Part shown: positions 42,949 to 52,246 of the stretch, one piece after another
Position numbering within the stretch: the first letter of the stretch is position 1
Layout of the letters: each line of letters begins with the position of its first letter
Origin: a bacterium
GTDB lineage: Bacteria; Planctomycetota; Planctomycetia; Planctomycetales; Planctomycetaceae
Assembly (NCBI GenBank): GCA_016124895.1
Contig: WGMU01000019.1
Span: 62,001-126,000, forward strand
Reading direction: 5' to 3'
DNA length: 64,000 nt
Notes under the pieces: generated by a model
Database searches by the model: none
Told to the model about the DNA's origin: nothing
The model's input: only the letters and a program-made list of their open reading frames with translations
Program-made: the position numbers and the translations under genes

Positions 42949-43302
42949 GCTTCACCTGCTGTCGCTGCCGGGGGAATGACACGGCGGACGGCGATTGGAT
43001 CGATCACCGGCGTCGGTGGGGCAGTGCCGTTCAGCAGGCCCGGCCGCTCGACGCACGCCTCAGAGCGTGAGCGAATCCGGAGATATCACGCGCGAATCTG
43101 AAAATCCGGCGATGCGAAGCGTCTCGCGTTTCAGTCGCCCACGAGCGACTTATGAAACGCGTGGCACACCCAGTGCTTCAGCCGCTAGGCGGACCACTGA
43201 TACTGCTGGAAAAGAAGATCAGATCGGGTGAAATACAGATCAGGCTACGCCCTTCGCAGCTCAGGGAGTGCCACCTCGTTGAAAAATGAGCGAGGCTGCT
43301 TG
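42949..43302. other. Gap upstream of the giant membrane protein gene
   Basis: These 354 bases hold the promoter region of the pspA operon and the end of the minus-strand DUF1501 gene's downstream flank. I searched for a -24/-12 element in the pspA direction and saw none. A long hairpin lies at 43125-43161. Confidence 0.4.
43125..43161. repeat. Long intergenic hairpin
   Basis: CGCGTTTCA (43125-43133) pairs with TGAAACGCG (43153-43161), and inside it GTCGC (43134-43138) pairs with GCGAC (43145-43149). There is no T tract on either strand, so it looks like a palindromic repeat or protein-binding site. Confidence 0.6.
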
Positions 43303-44643
43303 TTACACCAGGCCGTCGATGACTCGGCCGTCGTTGACGATCTTGACCGGCCGGCCTTCAGGGGTGTGGAATTCGTGTTCGGGGTCGATGCCCAGGCAGT
43401 GGTAGAGTGTGGCGGCTAAATCTTCGGGGCCGACGGGGTCGGAGTCGGGGTGTTCGCCACGAGGGTTGGTAGCGCCGATGACCTGGGCACTCTGCAGACC
43501 GCCACCAGCCAGCAGGATCGTGTTTGCCGGTCCCCAGTGATCGCGGCCCGCGGACTTGTTCACGCGCGGCGTGCGGCCGAACTCGCCCATCACACAAACC
43601 AGCGTCGTGTCGAGCAGGCCGCGTTCGTCGAGATCGGTCAGCAGCGCGGGCAGGCCCGTATCCAGATGCGGCAGCAGGTCGTTCTTCAGCACGTCGAAGT
43701 TGTTGTAGTGCGTGTCCCAGTTCGTATGGTCGATCGTGACGCAGCGTACGCCGGCTTCGACCAGCCGCCGTGCCATGAGACACGATTGTCCGAGCGAGTG
43801 CCGACCGTATCGCTCGCGCATTGCGTCGCTTTCGGCCTGAATGTCGAAGGCGATCTTTGTCGCTGGTGACGTGATCAGGTCAAACGCCTTCTGCTGAAAC
43901 GTCGTCAGCGCGCGGGTGCCGCTGTTGGCGGTGATCTCGGCCTTCTTCTGGAAACGGTCGACGACACTCATCAACTGCCGGCGGTTGTTCATTCGCGTCG
44001 AGTCAATCGCCAGAGGCGGGATCAGGTCCGGTACTTTGAAGTCCGGCGCGTTCGGGTCAGCCTCGACGACAAACGGTGCGTACGACGAACCGAGATAGGC
44101 CGAGCCGCCCGAGTTGTGCATCTTCGGCAGGCAGACGTACGGCGGCACGGAACCACGCGGGCCAAGCACCCGCGAGATGATTGAACCATGCGACGGGTAA
44201 TGGTTGTTCGGCTTGAGCCCGCCGTTGAAGCCGGCTCGCGGGGCGTAACCGGTCAGCATGTAGTGGTCGGCCGGTCCGTGTCCGGAATCGTGATGTGTGA
44301 AATTGCGAACCAGCGAGAAGAGATTCGCGGTCCGCGCGAGCGTCGGAAGATGCTCGCACAACTGCATTCCCGGCACGGCGGAGTCAATCGGGTTGAACTC
44401 GCCGCGAAACTCCGGCGGCGCCTGAGGCTTCAAATCCAGCGTATCGATCGTTGCCAGTCCGCCCTGCAGGAACAGGATGATCAGCGAGACACCGTCTTTT
44501 GACCGGCTGACCCGACCATGCGACGCGGCGTCGGCGGCCAGAATCTGAGGCAGACCGATGGCTCCGCCGAGCGACGCACCGAGGCCAACACGCAGAGCAC
44601 TGCGGCGATTCATCCCGTCACAGAAGGGGCGTTGAGACTGCAT
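43303..44643 (-). CDS. DUF1501 protein with Tat-type signal
   Basis: 446 residues from the ATG preceded by GGAG (ATG 12 bases upstream is the alternative). Tat-like signal MNRRSALRVGLGASLGGAIGLPQIL, then the DUF1501 fold: GVSLIILFLQGGLATIDTLDLKP, LVRNFTHHDSGHGPADHYMLTGY, VTIDHTNWDTHYNNFDVLKNDLLPHLD, VCVMGEFGRTPRVNKSAGRDHWG and a C-terminal LYHCLGIDPEHEFHTPEGRPVKIV. It shares the family with the protein at 31457 but the two are only distantly alike. No DUF1549/DUF1553 gene is adjacent; the only one in the window is at 60.7-63.8 kb. Confidence 0.93.
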   Translation of the reverse strand: MQSQRPFCDGMNRRSALRVGLGASLGGAIGLPQILAADAASHGRVSRSKDGVSLIILFLQGGLATIDTLDLKPQAPPEFRGEFNPIDSAVPGMQLCEHLPTLARTANLFSLVRNFTHHDSGHGPADHYMLTGYAPRAGFNGGLKPNNHYPSHGSIISRVLGPRGSVPPYVCLPKMHNSGGSAYLGSSYAPFVVEADPNAPDFKVPDLIPPLAIDSTRMNNRRQLMSVVDRFQKKAEITANSGTRALTTFQQKAFDLITSPATKIAFDIQAESDAMRERYGRHSLGQSCLMARRLVEAGVRCVTIDHTNWDTHYNNFDVLKNDLLPHLDTGLPALLTDLDERGLLDTTLVCVMGEFGRTPRVNKSAGRDHWGPANTILLAGGGLQSAQVIGATNPRGEHPDSDPVGPEDLAATLYHCLGIDPEHEFHTPEGRPVKIVNDGRVIDGLV

Positions 44644-44776
44644 GGCGAACTCCACGGTCGGTGCTTCGAAAGGTGAATCTCGAACTGGTTCGATTAAGGC
44701 CAGTTGGTCTAACAGAAGTTGAGAAGAGAACGAAGGGGACTCTCAGAATTGAAATCGGCCGGGCGTTCGCCTGCGA

Positions 44777-45466
44777 TCACGGATTTGCTGGAACGCTTCC
44801 AGCCAGGAACGCACTGGTCCGCGGCAGCCAGACTTTATTCCCGGCAGTTTCCTCGGCAGCCAGCAGGCCGCGCAGCGTTGCAACGTCGGCTTCAGTATCG
44901 ACATCGAACCAGAGCGGCAGAAGCGCGAGCCTCAGGTTCAGTGAGCGCGCGCGGGCGACGGTTTGATGCAGTACGTCGGAAGTGCTCCAGAAGATGCCGT
45001 CGAAGATGCGGCGGGACTGCGGCGAGGAACCTCGCAACGCGACGAGCCAGTAACCGCCATCGGCTGCCGGGCCGAGGACAACGTCATGAGTTTCAAGCAG
45101 CGACCAGGCTCGTTCGAACGAACCGTTCGGCAGATTGGGACTGTCCGAGCCGATGAGCACGACTCGGTCGGCGGGCTCGCGGCACCAATGCTCAAAACAC
45201 GCTGCCATGCGTCCGCCGAGGCTGGAATCCGGCTGCGGCCAGAGCAGCCAGCCTCTGACAGCTTCCGCAAACCAGCGCTGGCTTTCGTCCGTCGACGGCG
45301 AGTAAGCAACGACGCGCTGATCGCCTTCATTAGCAAATCGCTCGAACTGGTCACGAAGGAAGCACTCATAAAGCGCAGCCGCGCGTCCTGGCCCCCAGCT
45401 CGCGGCAAGGCGGGTCTTGACCTGGCCGGGGATCGGCTGTCTGCCGAACAGAACAAGAGTTTTCAT
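44777..45466 (-). CDS. TIGR04282 family glycosyltransferase-like protein (DUF2064)
   Basis: 229 residues with a GT-A-like nucleotide-sugar fold: opening TLVLFGRQPIPGQVKTRLAASWG (family signature K-P-x-P-G-x-V-K-T-R-L with Gln for Lys), VVLIGSDSPNLP for the metal/nucleotide site, DVVLGPAADGGYWLVALR, and a DVDTEADVATLRGLL end. Members are often linked to arsenosugar or polysaccharide modules; no such partner is adjacent here. The ATG has only a weak upstream purine stretch. Confidence 0.9.
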   Translation of the reverse strand: MKTLVLFGRQPIPGQVKTRLAASWGPGRAAALYECFLRDQFERFANEGDQRVVAYSPSTDESQRWFAEAVRGWLLWPQPDSSLGGRMAACFEHWCREPADRVVLIGSDSPNLPNGSFERAWSLLETHDVVLGPAADGGYWLVALRGSSPQSRRIFDGIFWSTSDVLHQTVARARSLNLRLALLPLWFDVDTEADVATLRGLLAAEETAGNKVWLPRTSAFLAGSVPANP

Positions 45467-45724
45467 AGGAACTGCAATTGAGAACGGTGGTCAGTGACAG
45501 AACTCAAAACTGTAGCCGGCAATGCCCGGCAAAATTCTGGCCCTCAATAGTCCTGGTTTTGAGGCCCGCGAATCACACGACGTCCGCGGACGATTACAGA
45601 GCATTTGTGTGACTGGCAACATTGGCGAACAGTGTCTTCTTTCAGCGGCGAGTCGCTTGTCGGGAGATCGGGTGTTCCGCGATGCTCCGGCGTTGTCGGC
45701 CTTCTCTGTATAAAGGGTGATTCC

Positions 45725-46279
45725 GTGTTCCCGACGCTGGAAACCGAACGGTTGCGGTTGCGGATGTTTGAGGCGTCCGACTTTGAAGCCTACGCCGCCA
45801 TGCAGGCGGACTCGGATGTGATGGAGTTTCTCGGTGACGGCGTACCGCGGTGCCGCGACGACGCCTGGAAGCATCTCGCGACGATGATCGGACACTGGCA
45901 TCTGCGCGGCTATGGGTTCTGGGCTGTCGAAGAGAAATCAACGGGCGAACTCATCGGACGCGTCGGTCACTGGAATCCGGAAGGCTGGCCGGACTTCGAA
46001 GTCGGCTGGATTCTCCGCAGTCAGTCGTGGGGCAAAGGTTACGCGACCGAAGCCGGTGGCGCGGCACTCGATTACGCATTCGAGCAGATGGGGCGTGACA
46101 GAGTCAGCAGCGTGATCCGCGTTGGCAACGAGCGATCAGTCAACGTGGCGACGAAGCTCGGCGAGACGCTGGACCGTGAGGAAATCGTGATGGGTCAGCG
46201 CTGCTGGATTTACGCGATTACCCGCGATGTCTGGGAAGCGCGACGCGATCATGTTCCCGGCAGGCGTCGTTTCGATTGA
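45725..46279 (+). CDS. RimJ/RimL-type GNAT N-acetyltransferase
   Basis: 184 residues from a GTG preceded by AGGGTGA; the frame upstream to 45605 lacks family similarity. GNAT fold with opening LETERLRLRMFEASDFEAYAAMQ, FWAVEEKSTGELIGRVGHWNPEGW, acetyl-CoA loop LRSQSWGKGYATEAGGAAL (Q/R-x-x-G-x-G/A), and VIRVGNERSVNVATKLGETLD. The substrate is unknown; related enzymes acetylate ribosomal protein N termini or small molecules. Confidence 0.92.
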   Translation: MFPTLETERLRLRMFEASDFEAYAAMQADSDVMEFLGDGVPRCRDDAWKHLATMIGHWHLRGYGFWAVEEKSTGELIGRVGHWNPEGWPDFEVGWILRSQSWGKGYATEAGGAALDYAFEQMGRDRVSSVIRVGNERSVNVATKLGETLDREEIVMGQRCWIYAITRDVWEARRDHVPGRRRFD

Positions 46280-46318
46280 CAGGCAGGATGCTTATCCCGC
46301 GGGCGAAGGGGCACTCGA

Positions 46319-48295
46319 TTGAGCACTCGATGGACAACGTGGAACGAGCACGCCTGGCTGCAGCACGTGGAGGACGGCACCGCGACGATGCAACTGGCCG
46401 ATCGGTTGCTCAGTCAGGTGGCGACATCGACATCCGGTGCCGATTACCTGACGCACGTGCTGCCGGATGTCGCGTCTGAATTCGCGGTGCAATGGGCGGC
46501 GATCGTGGATCGCTGGCCGCAGTGGCGGATTCGTGCAGAGTTCGGCCGGCAGCCGTTCGATCATCTGCCGGTGCGGTTCATTGAAGAGGTACTCGATCGC
46601 GAAGCCGGTGGACTGACGACGGACACAGAAAAAGACGGCTGGGCGCTGCTCAACGTGCCGCTGGCGACCGACTCGCGGCAGCAGACGGTCCTGGCTCTCG
46701 CTGGCCGCCGGCTTGAACTCGACGATCTCGCACGAAGTGTCGCCATCAGCCGAACACTGGCAACGAGTCTGCTGCTGGCTGAACGACTTGGACGACTCGC
46801 TCATAAGGAAATGCAGCTTCGCGAAACGCTGCGCGTCGCGTACCGGCTGTCGGAGATCTTCGAGACGGTGCCACTGCTGGAGGCTCTGGCCGAAGAGGCG
46901 ACGCGTCTGCTGAAGTGCGACCGCGCCAGCATCTTCATCTGGGATCGCCCGGAGCAGAAGCTGCTGGCGTGTCCGGCGCTCGGCGTTGAGGGCCGGACGC
47001 TGTATCTGCCTGACAATGTCGGCATTGTTGGTGCGGTGATTCAGAATGGCGAGTCCATCCGCGTCGACGACGCTTACGAAGACGAGCGGTTTAATCGAGC
47101 CGTTGATCGTGAAACCGGTTACCGCACGCAGAGTCTGCTGTGTGTCCCGCTGCTCGACGGCGACGGCCGGCTGATCGGCGCGTTTCAGGGCATCAACAAG
47201 CTCGACGGCCTGTTCGATTCCGACGACGAGGACATCCTCGGGCAACTGGGCATTCAGGCGGCAATCGCACTGCGGAATACGCGCGAGCGAGAGCGGCTCA
47301 TCCGGACGCATCGGCAGTTGACCGAGCAGATGGCGAGCCGCGTTCGGATCATCGGCGACAGTACGGCTACTGAAGCGGTGCGGGAAAAGATCGAGCGGCT
47401 GGCGCCAACCGACCTGCCGGTGCTGATTCTCGGTGCAAGTGGGACTGGTAAAGAGGTCGTCGCTCAGTCACTGCACTATCGTGGACCGCGGTGCGACGAG
47501 CCGTTTGTCGCGGTCAACTGTGCGGCACTGACGGAGACGCTACTCGAAAGTGAACTGTTCGGCCACGAAAAGGGAGCGTTCACGGACGCCAGCGCGACTC
47601 ACAAAGGCAAGTTCGAACTGGCAGACGGCGGGACGGTGTTCCTCGACGAAATCGGAGATATGAGCCCCGGTGGCCAGGCGAAACTGCTGCGCGTGCTCGA
47701 ACAGAAAGTCATCACACGCGTCGGCGGAAGCCAGACGATCCCGGTCAATGTCCGGATCGTTGCGGCAACAAATATCAACCTGGCCGAAGCGGTGCGCGAG
47801 AAGCGGTTTCGGGAGGACCTCTATTACCGTCTGAATGTCGTGACGCTCGAACTGCCTCCGTTGAACGCGCGGCCGGACGATATCGTGCCGCTGGCCGAGT
47901 TCTTTCTGCGGCAGTTCTGCCCGCAGGCACGACGCCCGGTGCTGGAACTGAGCGACGACGCAGTGCGGCGACTGAAGACACACGCCTGGCCGGGCAACGT
48001 TCGCGAGCTGCGGAATCTGATGGAACGTGTCGCGTTCCTGAGTTCCGGCGACCGCGTCGAGGAAGTGGACCTTGCGTTTGTGCTGAGTCCATTGAAAGAG
48101 GAGCAGCAGATCGAGGCCGGAGTCGACTTCGGCCTCACGGATGCGACCACGCGCTTTCAGACGCAGTACATCGAACGGGCAATTGAACGGAGTGGCGGCA
48201 ATATGAGCGAAGCCGCCCGGACGCTCGGTCTGCATCGCTCGAATCTTTACCGCAAGATGAAGCAGCTTGGAATGAACGTCCCCGACGAACGCTGA
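46319..48295 (+). CDS. GAF-domain sigma-54 activator with altered GAFTGA loop
   Basis: 658 residues from a TTG start (in-frame ATG at 46388 is an alternative). The first 160 residues are a divergent sensory region, followed by a GAF domain at about 190-330 ([45 protein letters not shown]). The AAA+ domain has Walker [13 protein letters not shown], contact loop GAFTDA in place of GAFTGA, Walker [22 protein letters not shown], and ends in a Fis-type helix-turn-helix ([21 protein letters not shown]). GAFTGA contacts sigma-54, so the Gly-to-Asp change may weaken or alter that contact. A small-molecule or redox signal is likely for the GAF domain. Confidence 0.93.
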   Translation: MSTRWTTWNEHAWLQHVEDGTATMQLADRLLSQVATSTSGADYLTHVLPDVASEFAVQWAAIVDRWPQWRIRAEFGRQPFDHLPVRFIEEVLDREAGGLTTDTEKDGWALLNVPLATDSRQQTVLALAGRRLELDDLARSVAISRTLATSLLLAERLGRLAHKEMQLRETLRVAYRLSEIFETVPLLEALAEEATRLLKCDRASIFIWDRPEQKLLACPALGVEGRTLYLPDNVGIVGAVIQNGESIRVDDAYEDERFNRAVDRETGYRTQSLLCVPLLDGDGRLIGAFQGINKLDGLFDSDDEDILGQLGIQAAIALRNTRERERLIRTHRQLTEQMASRVRIIGDSTATEAVREKIERLAPTDLPVLILGASGTGKEVVAQSLHYRGPRCDEPFVAVNCAALTETLLESELFGHEKGAFTDASATHKGKFELADGGTVFLDEIGDMSPGGQAKLLRVLEQKVITRVGGSQTIPVNVRIVAATNINLAEAVREKRFREDLYYRLNVVTLELPPLNARPDDIVPLAEFFLRQFCPQARRPVLELSDDAVRRLKTHAWPGNVRELRNLMERVAFLSSGDRVEEVDLAFVLSPLKEEQQIEAGVDFGLTDATTRFQTQYIERAIERSGGNMSEAARTLGLHRSNLYRKMKQLGMNVPDER

Positions 48296-48630
48296 CTGAA
48301 ACCACCGCCGCGCGTGCTTTCCCGGTCTTTCAAATCGCCGAATCTCTGCCGCAGGGCGAAGTCGCGCACCCCGCACAACGCGCACGTCGTGACAGTTGTG
48401 ACGAGCTGCTGCATTCGGCCCTCCGACCGAATGCTCCTTTCGATCGCGCCCAGGCGGACGTACCATGAACCGGCCGGGCGCTCCACACTTGGCCCATCGG
48501 GGACTCTCATCTTTTCCGGCCGGCCTCACATCTCTGCATCATGTCTGTTCCGCATCACTGGACTAAACGCTGCTTCCGTCACTCCGGGTGCCAGTATCGC
48601 GCGATTGTCCTGTCGACTTTCGTGCGGTCG
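48296..48630. other. Gap upstream of the first giant exported protein
   Basis: No gene is supported in these 335 bases, apart from a possible longer N terminus of the next gene from an ATG at 48541. I see no clear promoter or -24/-12 element. Confidence 0.35.
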
Positions 48631-51600
48631 ATGCGCTGGCGTCTGGCGGTGATGCTGCCCTTGTTGCTGACCGCGCTGACGCAAAATGTTTTCGCCTGGC
48701 AAGGCGGCTCCACAGGTGCGTCGAAGTCCGAACCGGCAACAGCAGCAGCGGAACCGGCGAAGAATCAGCCACGTACGGAGACTCAGCCCGCGCCGAACAC
48801 TGACACGGTCATCGTGCTCGATAAAAACGGGAACCCCGTTGAAGTTCCTCTGGGACCGACGTGGGAGGAGTATCTGAAGTTCGTGCGCGAGCGAAGTCTG
48901 CCGGCAGTGGGCAGCCTGCCGGACTTCTACATCGCGCGACTGCAGTTGACCGGACAGGTCAACGTCGAGGACGCCGTTGCCAGTCTTGAGATTGAAGCTC
49001 TGATCCGTGTTCTTGCTGAAGAACGGACGGTCGATATTCCGTTGCGACTGGCTGAAGCGACGCTGCGTGACCACAGCTACTCTGGTCCCGGCACGCTGGC
49101 GTTTGTTCCGACCGAGCGGAATAACGGCATTGTCTGTCGGCTGCTCGGCGCCGGTGAGCACACCATCCGACTCAAGACGCTTGTTGCTGTTCGCAAAACG
49201 GGAGACACATCGCGACTGCAGTTGTCGCTGCCGCCCTGCCCGCAGAGTGAATTGACACTGACGATCCCGGGCGAACGGATCGTCGTGCGAGGCGACACCA
49301 CCAACGGACGGACGGAATCGACGACGCAGACTGACGGGACAACGCGCATTCGCGCTTACGGGCTGGGCACCGCGGTCGATCTGTCCTGGCAGGAACTTTC
49401 CACGCGAGCCGAAGTCCGTCCGGAAATTGCCGTCACGTCATTCGTGTCCGTGATGCTGGATCCCGACGGCGCTGACATCGACGCCGAACAGACGATCGTT
49501 GCGACTCGCGGCAACTTTGATCGACTGACCATCGAGATTCCCGCCGGATTCAATCTGCGATCACTGACGAGTCCGACGCACCCTGAAATTCAGTACGAGC
49601 AGCCTGAGTTTCCGCGCGTACCGATTCAGTTTGCGGGACCGACGGCCGGACCCGTCAAGCTCACCTGGTCGCTGTACTCCGTGACGGCCGCGGGTGAGAC
49701 CGCCGGCCCGGAGACGCAAACCGACAACGCGGTCATTCCGTTCGAGCTGCAGGGATTTCGTGTCGAGGAGGCGTCACGGCACGAAGGCTTTCTGCGTGTC
49801 GGTGTACCGGAGGGATTCCGCCTGAATGCACCGCGGCCAGACACGGCCGGCCGGACACCGCAACTGCAGCACGCGCGGCTGAGTTCATTTCAGCCGGAGC
49901 TGATTGGGCGACGGTCTTCAGGAGCGGATGGCTCGATGGAAGTCTGGCGAATTCTCGATCCTGGATTCCGTGCCGGTTTCCAACTGGAGCGGATCGAACC
50001 GGGCTACCTTGTTGAGCCGCGTTATTCGCTCACCTGCAACGACCGACTCATCGAACTGACGGCCGCATTCGACGTCAGCGTTTACCGCGGCACATTGCAG
50101 AAGCTCGATCTGTTATGGCCTGAATTTCAGAAACAGAAATGGCGTGTGGAAGTCGCGGGTTCGCCCGTCGATATCGAACTGCAGCTTCCCACAGCGAGTT
50201 CCGACGAGCCGTCACGTCAGAACGACCTGCTGGGAATGGTCCTGACCGAACCCAGATCGAAAACACATGGAAAATGGACCATTGAGTTGACCTGCCGGGC
50301 ACCCGTACCGGAAGCCGGTAAGCCGTTTCCATTGAATCTGCCGCAAGTCGACGTCGCTATTGAACGACTGCGATCGCCGCTCGTTCGAGTCACCAACGAA
50401 CGCAACATCGAGAGCACCCTGACTGCGGCACGCGGCACCGTCGCGCACCTGATTCCCGATGAGTCGTCTGACAATTCGGCGAGCAACGTCCCAGCCAATC
50501 TGCAGCCACGTGTCTGGGAAATCGATTCGCCGTCGATTCAATTCGACGTGACGGTTTCCGCTCACGAACAACAGGTAACCTGCTCGCCCTCTGCGACGCT
50601 GCGTTACGACAACGATCGCTTTGAAGTCGTCCAGCGGCTGGACTATTCGGTGATGTACGAACCGCTGTCGCGCGTCCGTGTCGATATTCCATCCGAGATT
50701 GCAGACGCGACAATCTCGCAGGCGGAGTTCTGGCTGAGCATCCCGAACAGCGACGATCGGCAGAAACTGGTCTCCGTCGGAACGGGACTGCAGCTTGGCG
50801 AAACCATTCAGCGTTCTCTGCAGCTCCCGGAATCGATGTGGGGTCGGTTTTCGATCATCTGCGAGTATTCCGTGACGGCTCCGGATTTGACAGCGGCACC
50901 GGCGGGAGCGGTCAGTGAAGTGCCGCTCATTCAGTCGGCGGATGCCGTTGCAAAATCAACACGCGTCGAGATTCAGGCCCCGGCGAATGTCGAGCTGCAT
51001 CTGCCGACGGAAACCTGGCAGCCGGAACTGTCCGTCGGCCGCTTTCCCGCATGGATTGCTCAGGGCGGTCAGCAACGACTGCAGGTCGAAGGGCAGTCGT
51101 CAACTGGTCGCGCTTCAGAACGATTTGCCGTGCAGCGAGCTGCGCTGCAGACGCAGTTGTTCCGTAATGGCTCAAAAACGAACGCGGCGTATCTGATCGA
51201 AGGCGACGTTTCGTGGCTGTCAATCACATTTCCCGACAACTGCAATCTGGCCTCGATTGAGGCCCGCTGGGATGGTGAACTGCTGCCGGCCGAAGCAATT
51301 CGCCTGCTTCCCGACTCAACGCACTCGTTACGGTTTGATCTGCAGGTTGAGGACGACGCTCCGGCGCACACTCTTCAGATCAGATATCAATCGCTGGACG
51401 GTGCGGACTTCAGCCCGTTTACCAGCCTGACCATCCAGCCGCCGCGGTTCTCAAGCGACGTGCTGCTGTCTGAATCCGTCTGGGAAATCACGCTGCCTGA
51501 AGATCAGTACGTCTTTGTGTATCCGGAAAACTGGGCTCCCCAGATGCGCTGGCAGCGCGACGGCGTGGTCTGGAAGCGTCAACCAGTCGGTGCAGTACCG

Positions 51601-52092
51601 ACGGTCTGGGCCGCAGCAGGATCGTCTGGAGCAGCCAGTCCACGTGACGAGTTCGGCGGCGCCGACGGGTCGATAGTGCCGTATCGTTTCAGCGCCTTCG
51701 GGCATCAGCAGCCGCTGGTCATCCAGTCGATGAGCCGGCCGGCAATCGTGATGGCCGGAACCGGTCTGGCGCTGGCGATCGGTCTGGTTCTGCTCCGCAT
51801 TCCTGCAACCAGGCACGTGCTGACGCTGCTGGTTCTGACGTTTGCCATCTCGGTGGTCGGACTATGGCATCTGGAATCGCTGCAGCTTCTGGCTCAGCCG
51901 GCCGTCTTCGGGCTGTTGCTTGCCGGCGTCGGAACACTGATCGATGCGCGAGCCCGGCAGAAGCAGAAATCGTCATACGTGGCGTACACGTCCCCCAGCG
52001 ACTTTGTCGTTCCCGGCTCATCCGTCGTGGACATCATGCAGGAAGAAACTCGAACCAGTCCGCGTCGAACCCCGGACGCGGCCGGAGCCTGA
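48631..52092 (+). CDS. Giant exported beta-rich protein with C-terminal three-span anchor (1)
   Basis: 1153 residues from the chosen ATG, which opens directly with a signal peptide (MRWRLAVMLPLLLTALTQNVFAW); ATG at 48541 would add 30 residues. No named domain recognised. A Thr/Ala/Pro/Glu-rich linker is followed by about 950 residues of alternating short beta strands, typical of stacked Ig-like or jelly-roll modules (for instance VTSFVSVMLDPDGADIDAEQ, NFDRLTIEIPAGFNLRSL). Near residue 1036-1110 there are three closely spaced membrane spans (IVMAGTGLALAIGLVLL; VLTLLVLTFAISVVGLWHL; PAVFGLLLAGVGTLI), then a short cytoplasmic tail. The larger gene begins 154 bases later in the same direction and repeats this plan. 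Confidence 0.88.
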   Translation: MRWRLAVMLPLLLTALTQNVFAWQGGSTGASKSEPATAAAEPAKNQPRTETQPAPNTDTVIVLDKNGNPVEVPLGPTWEEYLKFVRERSLPAVGSLPDFYIARLQLTGQVNVEDAVASLEIEALIRVLAEERTVDIPLRLAEATLRDHSYSGPGTLAFVPTERNNGIVCRLLGAGEHTIRLKTLVAVRKTGDTSRLQLSLPPCPQSELTLTIPGERIVVRGDTTNGRTESTTQTDGTTRIRAYGLGTAVDLSWQELSTRAEVRPEIAVTSFVSVMLDPDGADIDAEQTIVATRGNFDRLTIEIPAGFNLRSLTSPTHPEIQYEQPEFPRVPIQFAGPTAGPVKLTWSLYSVTAAGETAGPETQTDNAVIPFELQGFRVEEASRHEGFLRVGVPEGFRLNAPRPDTAGRTPQLQHARLSSFQPELIGRRSSGADGSMEVWRILDPGFRAGFQLERIEPGYLVEPRYSLTCNDRLIELTAAFDVSVYRGTLQKLDLLWPEFQKQKWRVEVAGSPVDIELQLPTASSDEPSRQNDLLGMVLTEPRSKTHGKWTIELTCRAPVPEAGKPFPLNLPQVDVAIERLRSPLVRVTNERNIESTLTAARGTVAHLIPDESSDNSASNVPANLQPRVWEIDSPSIQFDVTVSAHEQQVTCSPSATLRYDNDRFEVVQRLDYSVMYEPLSRVRVDIPSEIADATISQAEFWLSIPNSDDRQKLVSVGTGLQLGETIQRSLQLPESMWGRFSIICEYSVTAPDLTAAPAGAVSEVPLIQSADAVAKSTRVEIQAPANVELHLPTETWQPELSVGRFPAWIAQGGQQRLQVEGQSSTGRASERFAVQRAALQTQLFRNGSKTNAAYLIEGDVSWLSITFPDNCNLASIEARWDGELLPAEAIRLLPDSTHSLRFDLQVEDDAPAHTLQIRYQSLDGADFSPFTSLTIQPPRFSSDVLLSESVWEITLPEDQYVFVYPENWAPQMRWQRDGVVWKRQPVGAVPTVWAAAGSSGAASPRDEFGGADGSIVPYRFSAFGHQQPLVIQSMSRPAIVMAGTGLALAIGLVLLRIPATRHVLTLLVLTFAISVVGLWHLESLQLLAQPAVFGLLLAGVGTLIDARARQKQKSSYVAYTSPSDFVVPGSSVVDIMQEETRTSPRRTPDAAGA

Positions 52093-52246
52093 TGCGGCCG
52101 TTGATGACGGAACCTGGTGCAATCGCTGCGGCGTGCCCGACAGCCTTCTCGCCGATCGTTCAATTCAGAATGTGTCGTGTACAGTCAATGGGTCCACTTA
52201 CTCGGCGACAGTCACAGTCTGTGGCTGCTGCAGCGTTTGAATAGAA

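Noticed and set aside
42949-43302. PspF-type sigma-54 promoter before the pspA operon
   Set aside because: No GG-N10-GC element with acceptable boxes was found on the minus strand, unlike enterobacterial psp operons.
46292-47311. 339-codon open frame antisense to the GAF sigma-54 activator
   Set aside because: Shadow of a well-supported gene; composition typical of complement frames.
47540-48529. 329-codon open frame antisense to the end of the same activator
   Set aside because: Covers the AAA+ and HTH coding region of the sense gene; no recognisable protein features.
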